Part shown: positions 60,037-64,000 of the stretch, piece after piece
How the letters are laid out: each line of letters begins with the position of its first letter
How positions within the stretch are numbered: the stretch's first letter is position 1
NCBI RefSeq assembly: GCF_958298935.1
Contig: NC_084921.1
Location: forward strand, 35,235,501-35,299,500
Origin: Phragmites australis
Lineage: Eukaryota; Streptophyta; Magnoliopsida; Poales; Poaceae
DNA: 64,000 nt
Reading direction: 5' to 3'
Made by a program: the position numbers and the translations under genes
Notes under the pieces: generated by a model
The model's input: the letters and a program-made list of their open reading frames with translations, nothing else
Told to the model about the DNA's origin: nothing
Databases searched by the model: none

Positions 60037-62062
60037 TGTAGAACTGAGAATGACGACTAGAGGGGGGTGAATAGGTACCTCACAAATTTCTTTGATGGCC
60101 TTCTCCTATTTTGGTCACCCAACGCACCTCAAAACAAAGCGAAAGCAAAAACTGGAGAGAAACTAGCTGCTATGAAAAACTCCAAGCATGGCTTTCATAG
60201 GTGTAAATGAACTTTTGGTTCTATTGGCACATATCCCACAAGTCATCGCCACAGAAAGATAGCAACTTGAAGAAAGAAATCTTTGCTCCAAAGAAAAGAT
60301 CACCAGAAGAAAGAAGTTCTCCAAGTTGATGATCTAGAGGCAAGGGAATTCAAAACCCACTTGTATACGTTTATATGTGAATTTTATGTCTCTAGCAACA
60401 AGAAGAACAACTTCCCAAGTTAGAAAAATCTCGGCTCATCAACCAAAACAAAAATCACAATTAAAAAGAAAAAACTCGCAACAAAGTAAGAGAGCCAATA
60501 TAAGGTAATTAGAAGGAGATGAACACAAGCATCAGAAGAAATATTCACTTCATTTCGTGCAGAGGTCAACCCTCTTTTTGGCAAATTACAAGGTATTTTT
60601 CTCACAAAAAGCTCTAATATATTACAAAAGCTAAGTTCTCCCCTCTCCTTTCCTCTAAAACCTAACACTCAAAGTTCAAATGGTTGGCTCAAGCCTCCCA
60701 CATAGCCTTACCCTCTATTTGTAGGCCTAAGCAGGTAGTTAAGCCCTTAAGCTTTATTGTTCCCAAAATACCCCGCTCTTCCAATGACCTCCTATCTACC
60801 ACTGGGCCATTTTGGTCAATTTTTTGCTCTGTCCATCGAATGGTTGTGGCTCCGTCACAACTTAGCTTCGCCTTGACGTAAGCTTCATGATGATGCCACG
60901 TGCCCTCCATTCTTCCATGGTTTTGAGGTCAAACCGCAAAAATGCTTCACACGCTTCTCAAAGCGTGACTTGCTGCCACTTGCTTTCAGCTCAAGCAAGC
61001 ACCTCGATGTCGACACGTGTACTCCATCTTGCGATCTTGACCGCAAACAAGTCTCTCCTGCTCCCGATCCCGCGAGCCATTTTGTCACTTGTACTAGCAT
61101 CCCCTTCAGTTGAATTCGTAACCACGCCATCTTCATCATTCCTTCCATGTTTTGCTTGACCTCCATGTGCATAGCTAGGATCACCCTTGATTCCATTCAA
61201 CCCCATCGATCGTCCAACACCAAGCACCCCACTTGGCCCTGATCATCCCGCTGTCGGCCGTCAAGTTGCATCCATCACTTGCACAATATGAGACAAGCAC
61301 ACACATATCTCCAACTCTATTATAGATTATTTTCAAATCGAAATTCTCAGCTTAAGACACATCCTAGAAAAATCATAAATGTCGGATGATCCAGTGTTCA
61401 CAGCTTCTGAGCGACAGACCATCCAGCGTGTACTTCTTCTCCTGACCAACCATCTTGCAACCTCTCTGCAAGAAATGCTCTGCGAAGCATCCGTCGTTCA
61501 TCCCTTTAAACATTAGACCATCTAACGAGTACAAATCCACCAGAGCCAGTTTGCAATCTCTCTGCAAGAAAAGCTCTGGCGTTCACTTTACTCCATCGCC
61601 GGACCATCCAATATATACTTCAATCTTTGCCTCTAGGATGAAATACTCCAGCGTGTATATTTTCCCATCGCCGGACCATCCAACGTGTACATTCTTGCAA
61701 GAACCCATTTTGCAATCTCTCTGCGAGGAATAATCTGGCGTTCTCTTCACTTCATCGTCAGATCATCCAGCGTGTACTTCAACTTTTGCTTCTGAGCTGA
61801 AATGCTCCAGCGTGAAGTCTTCCTGAGCATTGGATCATCCGGTGTGTACAAATTGCTCAGCGCCGGACTATCCGACATATGCAATTTTCTTGAACTTAAA
61901 GACAAAAATGTCAATTCCATTTTCTCCACAATTTTGGTTAGTCATGATCATAATTGCAATACATAACCATGCTCATCCAATTCACAAATTAGCAAATCAA
62001 AATAACAATATTGTCAATCACTCATCGCATATAAATCAAGGCACATTTCAACTTGGTTTCTT
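60037..62062 (-). repeat. 5' LTR of SIRE-type element
   Basis: The LTR is about 2.0 kb, ending GTTCTACA at 60,037 next to the primer-binding site. Its upstream end is placed where homology with the 3' LTR stops (CATTTCAACTTGGTTTC, 62,046-62,062). The LTR carries an array of diverged 'accatccg-gtgtac' units at 61,380-61,880. The copy at 6,017-7,037 belongs to the same family. Confidence 0.7.
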
Positions 62063-62069
62063 AGAGCAA

Positions 62070-63109
62070 CCACGTCCGGTTGAGAGACTCACGCGGGCAT
62101 GGTCCGGCAGAGGGAGGAGGTGGAAGTGTCCAGCGCTGTGAAGAGGAAGTCGAACATGAAGCCCCCGATCTCCTCATCGGCGAAAGTGCGGGAGCCAGTA
62201 GAGCAGCATTGGCCCGATGGGTTGATCGTGTCCTTGAGCGACTACGTGACAGCGAGGATGTTGTGGCCGGAGTCTGAGCTAATGAGGACGCGGAGGCACA
62301 GGTTTGTGGCCACGGCGTGGATGTCGAAGGAGATCTTGCCATTGCCCCATGAGATCACGTCTTGCTGGAGGTTACAACAGCCAAATCCACAACTCAGTGA
62401 CTGGATCGCGCGCATCAACCTCGTTTTCGGCGGCGGCGGAGGCCACTGAGCGTACCATGGCGTGTATCGAGGAGGCTTATGTGCCACTTGGTCATTTGGG
62501 TTGGTGTCGCGGACGGCGATGGCGGTGCTGGTGGGCGCGGTGTGGTCGATGCAGATCTTGATGCCATTGGCGGAGTAGCCCTTAGCGAAGTTGAAGGAGA
62601 CATCAGCGTGGCGGTGGTTGAGGAAGATGGGATCGAGGTCGTAGCTGTTGGTCAGGGCAACGAGTGGGTGGCGAGGCCCCAGATGGCTCTGGCGACGTCG
62701 TGGTTGTGGAGGGCTAATGCAGTGAGGTGCTCGAAGGTTCCGGTGGACGCGTCACGCTGTAACAACGTTGTTGTCCTAGCGACTGACTCGTTGTCGGGTA
62801 GATACACCGCCTCTTCCGATGCAGATCCCTCCTGCTCTGCTGGTGGATGAAACGGCGCTCAGAAAGCCAGATCAATGATGGAAGACGGAGGCCTTTGGGT
62901 GAGTCGAGAAGCATGGGCTCCTCCCTCATGGTCTTCAGCTCATCCATCGCTGCCCTCACATCTGCGACTGCTTGGTGGATTTGCGCGATGCCGGCTTTCA
63001 TCTCCTTCAACATCGCAACCAGCTCTACGTGCTACTCGTTGGTCCTCATCTTGAGCTACAATTGAGTCCCGTGCGATGATGCGCCAGGATCAACAACTCT
63101 GATACCAAT
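62070..63109 (-). mobile_element. 5' internal region of another LTR element, with unrecognised coding-like sequence
   Basis: Just inside the LTR (63,110) comes a primer-binding site (TTGGTATCAGAG) and a short ORF starting MRTNE, a stop, then VAMLKEMKAGIAQIHQAVAD and VRAAMDELKTMREEPM. This is a coiled coil as in LTR-element gag leaders. Farther in, the minus strand reads EHLTALALHNHDVARAIWGL, then SYDLDPIFLNHRHADVSFNF, AKGYSANGIKICIDHTAPTS and WGNGKISFDIHAVATNLCLR, with a frame shift near 62,660. I do not recognise this protein. It may be captured host sequence or an unknown element protein. The element is cut at about 62,063 by the SIRE-type LTR, and its 3' half is not in the window. Confidence 0.4.
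63097..63109 (-). promoter_or_regulatory. Primer-binding site
   Basis: ATTGGTATCAGAG directly follows the LTR end GGTCGGTAACA and matches the initiator-Met tRNA site. Confidence 0.7.
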
Positions 63110-63568
63110 TGTTACCGACCTAAATGATCCCAGCACTCCAATCCACACAAGCACATACTAGAATAGAACAATCCAAATCAGAGCTTAATAGTCAACTCAA
63201 ATCCACACACACGGTCTAGGTACAACTGATGGTAAGAAAGGGCTCAGGACATAAGAAGACAATCCAAATCGATGCAAGGGATTGGGGCTATCAGGAAGGT
63301 GGAGGATCGGAGATGGAGTTGGGGAAGAAGGCCGGTGAAGCCGAGGTATTCAGTTCGGTTCAGTCTGTTCTTCGTTGCCTTCAGTCCCAGCCTTCTGTTC
63401 CTTTTGTGGTCGCCTCCCCCTGGTGGCTTGGTCCACCCAGCAGCGAGACACCGACAACTTGGCCCACTTGGCAGCCGGTAGCCAAGTCCGTGACAAGGAA
63501 ATCGATCACTGATACACATCATGAGTTGACCGTGTGAGTAAGGTATGAAATTACCTGCTAGTCCCACA
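63110..63568 (-). repeat. 5' LTR (459 bp) of the truncated element
   Basis: On the minus strand it starts TGTGGGACTAGCAGG at 63,568 and ends GGTCGGTAACA at 63,110 next to the primer-binding site. The TG...CA ends are intact. The 3' LTR is missing from the window. Confidence 0.6.
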
Positions 63569-63792
63569 TTATGCTTTGCGTTTCATTTCTTACAAGTGAA
63601 TGTTCTAAAACCGTAACGAAAAACTAAAGCGAAAAAACCTTGATACATTGCAAGAACTACTACAGACCATACGGGCAGTGAAAATCATTATTACAAGATG
63701 CATGCATAAATACACAGGGAAATCCGTGGAACGCCGGCACGATCTACTCCGTCGCTGCTTACCGGAGACGCTCGCCGTCCAGGGAATGCAGA

Positions 63793-64000
63793 TCACAAGA
63801 AGGCCCAGGCGCTCGCCAACGCGGCAAACGCGGCGACCGTGACCGTGACGGCGCGGCTCGTCGCACGCCGCAGCGCGCTGGAAGGCATGAACCCGGGGTC
63901 CTGCGGGTACAGAGGCCCCTTGCCTGGCGGCGTGCTCCCGATCTGCATGTACGCCCCCGGCGGCGGCGGGTAGTACGATGGCCACCCAGGGTAGGTCACC
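63793..64000 (-). CDS. C-terminal end of a proline/glycine-rich protein with hydrophobic tail (partial)
   Basis: The frame enters from the right edge of the window and ends at TGA (63,793-63,795). It reads TYPGWPSYYPPPPGAYMQIG, then STPPGKGPLYPQDPGFMPSS, ALRRATSRAVTVTVAAFAAL and ASAWAFL. A Pro/Tyr/Gly-rich stretch is followed by a short basic linker and a terminal hydrophobic segment. This fits a tail-anchored or GPI-anchored protein. The N-terminal part lies outside, so the family cannot be named. GC-rich codon use suggests a real host gene. About 200 bp of 3' flank precedes the next LTR. Confidence 0.55.
   Translation of the reverse strand, partial: VTYPGWPSYYPPPPGAYMQIGSTPPGKGPLYPQDPGFMPSSALRRATSRAVTVTVAAFAALASAWAFL

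Larger units (their letters stand above)
52599..62062 (-). mobile_element. Decayed SIRE/Maximus-type Copia retrotransposon
   Basis: On the minus strand the order is 5' LTR (60,037-62,062), primer-binding site, gag with two CCHC knuckles, protease, integrase, RT, RNase H, a 1.3-kb non-coding 3' region, a polypurine tract, and a truncated 3' LTR (52,599-53,447). The order PR-INT-RT-RH defines Copia. The long LTRs, two gag knuckles and extended 3' region point to the SIRE/Maximus lineage. No env-like ORF is recognisable. All coding domains carry stops or frame shifts and key catalytic residues are changed. Confidence 0.75.

Noticed and set aside
61380..61890. CRISPR-like or satellite array
   Set aside because: The repeat units are diverged, irregularly spaced, and confined to an LTR of a retrotransposon.

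Overview
The window looks like nuclear DNA of a grass (Poaceae). It shows very GC-rich first exons followed by AT-rich introns, Stowaway-type MITEs, very large solo LTRs, a Tat/RIRE2-type Gypsy element with an antisense ORF, and a SIRE/Maximus-type Copia element. The closest species cannot be told from the sequence alone. Most of the window is transposon-derived and cellular genes are sparse. I saw no rRNA, tRNA, CRISPR or bacterial-style operon. All family assignments rest on recognising motifs by eye; no database search was run.

Layout. 1-1.7 kb: unassigned. 1.7-4.66 kb: large solo-LTR-like block on the minus strand. 4.7-6.0 kb: unassigned, with one MITE. 6.0-7.04 kb: an old LTR copy of the SIRE-type family. 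7.04-9.89 kb: 3' end of a Tat/RIRE2-like Gypsy element with its antisense ORF and 3' LTR. 9.9-13.3 kb: intergenic with two Stowaway-like MITEs. 13.3-21.3 kb: a twelve-exon chloroplast BASS1-type transporter locus on the minus strand. A 5'-truncated LINE has inserted in its last codons, and the locus carries at least two other lesions. 22.5-26.1 kb: remnants of GRF-zinc-finger and other transposon-like genes. 26.1-27.0 kb: a GC-rich repeat. 27.25-28.98 kb: a tiny, structurally complete but internally deleted Copia element. 29.07-29.6 kb: a frameshifted LEA_2-like gene. 29.7-30.7 kb: LINE debris. 32.75-35.95 kb: second large solo LTR. 36.4-38.0 kb: an intact two-finger CCCH gene. 38.9-41.75 kb: third large solo LTR, abutting a fragment of a CTNNBL1-like gene (41.76-42.1 kb). 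42.3-46.9 kb: AT-rich, unassigned. 47.19-47.69 kb: an intact small gene of unknown function. 48.3-50.0 kb: a second GC-rich repeat copy. 50.15-52.09 kb: a decayed hAT transposon. 52.1-62.06 kb: a Copia LTR piece and a decayed SIRE-type element. 62.07-63.57 kb: 5' end of another LTR element carrying unrecognised coding-like sequence. 63.79-64.0 kb: the 3' end of a gene that continues beyond the window.

The only genes that look intact are the CCCH zinc-finger gene, the 166-codon gene at 47.2-47.7 kb, and possibly the partial gene at the right edge. The BASS1 locus keeps canonical splice signals and a readable transporter, but has lost its ATG, has a frame-incompatible exon 8, and ends in LINE-derived sequence. 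The genes show no sign of acting in a common pathway. The main story is layered transposon insertion, gene-fragment relocation and decay around a few unrelated host genes.
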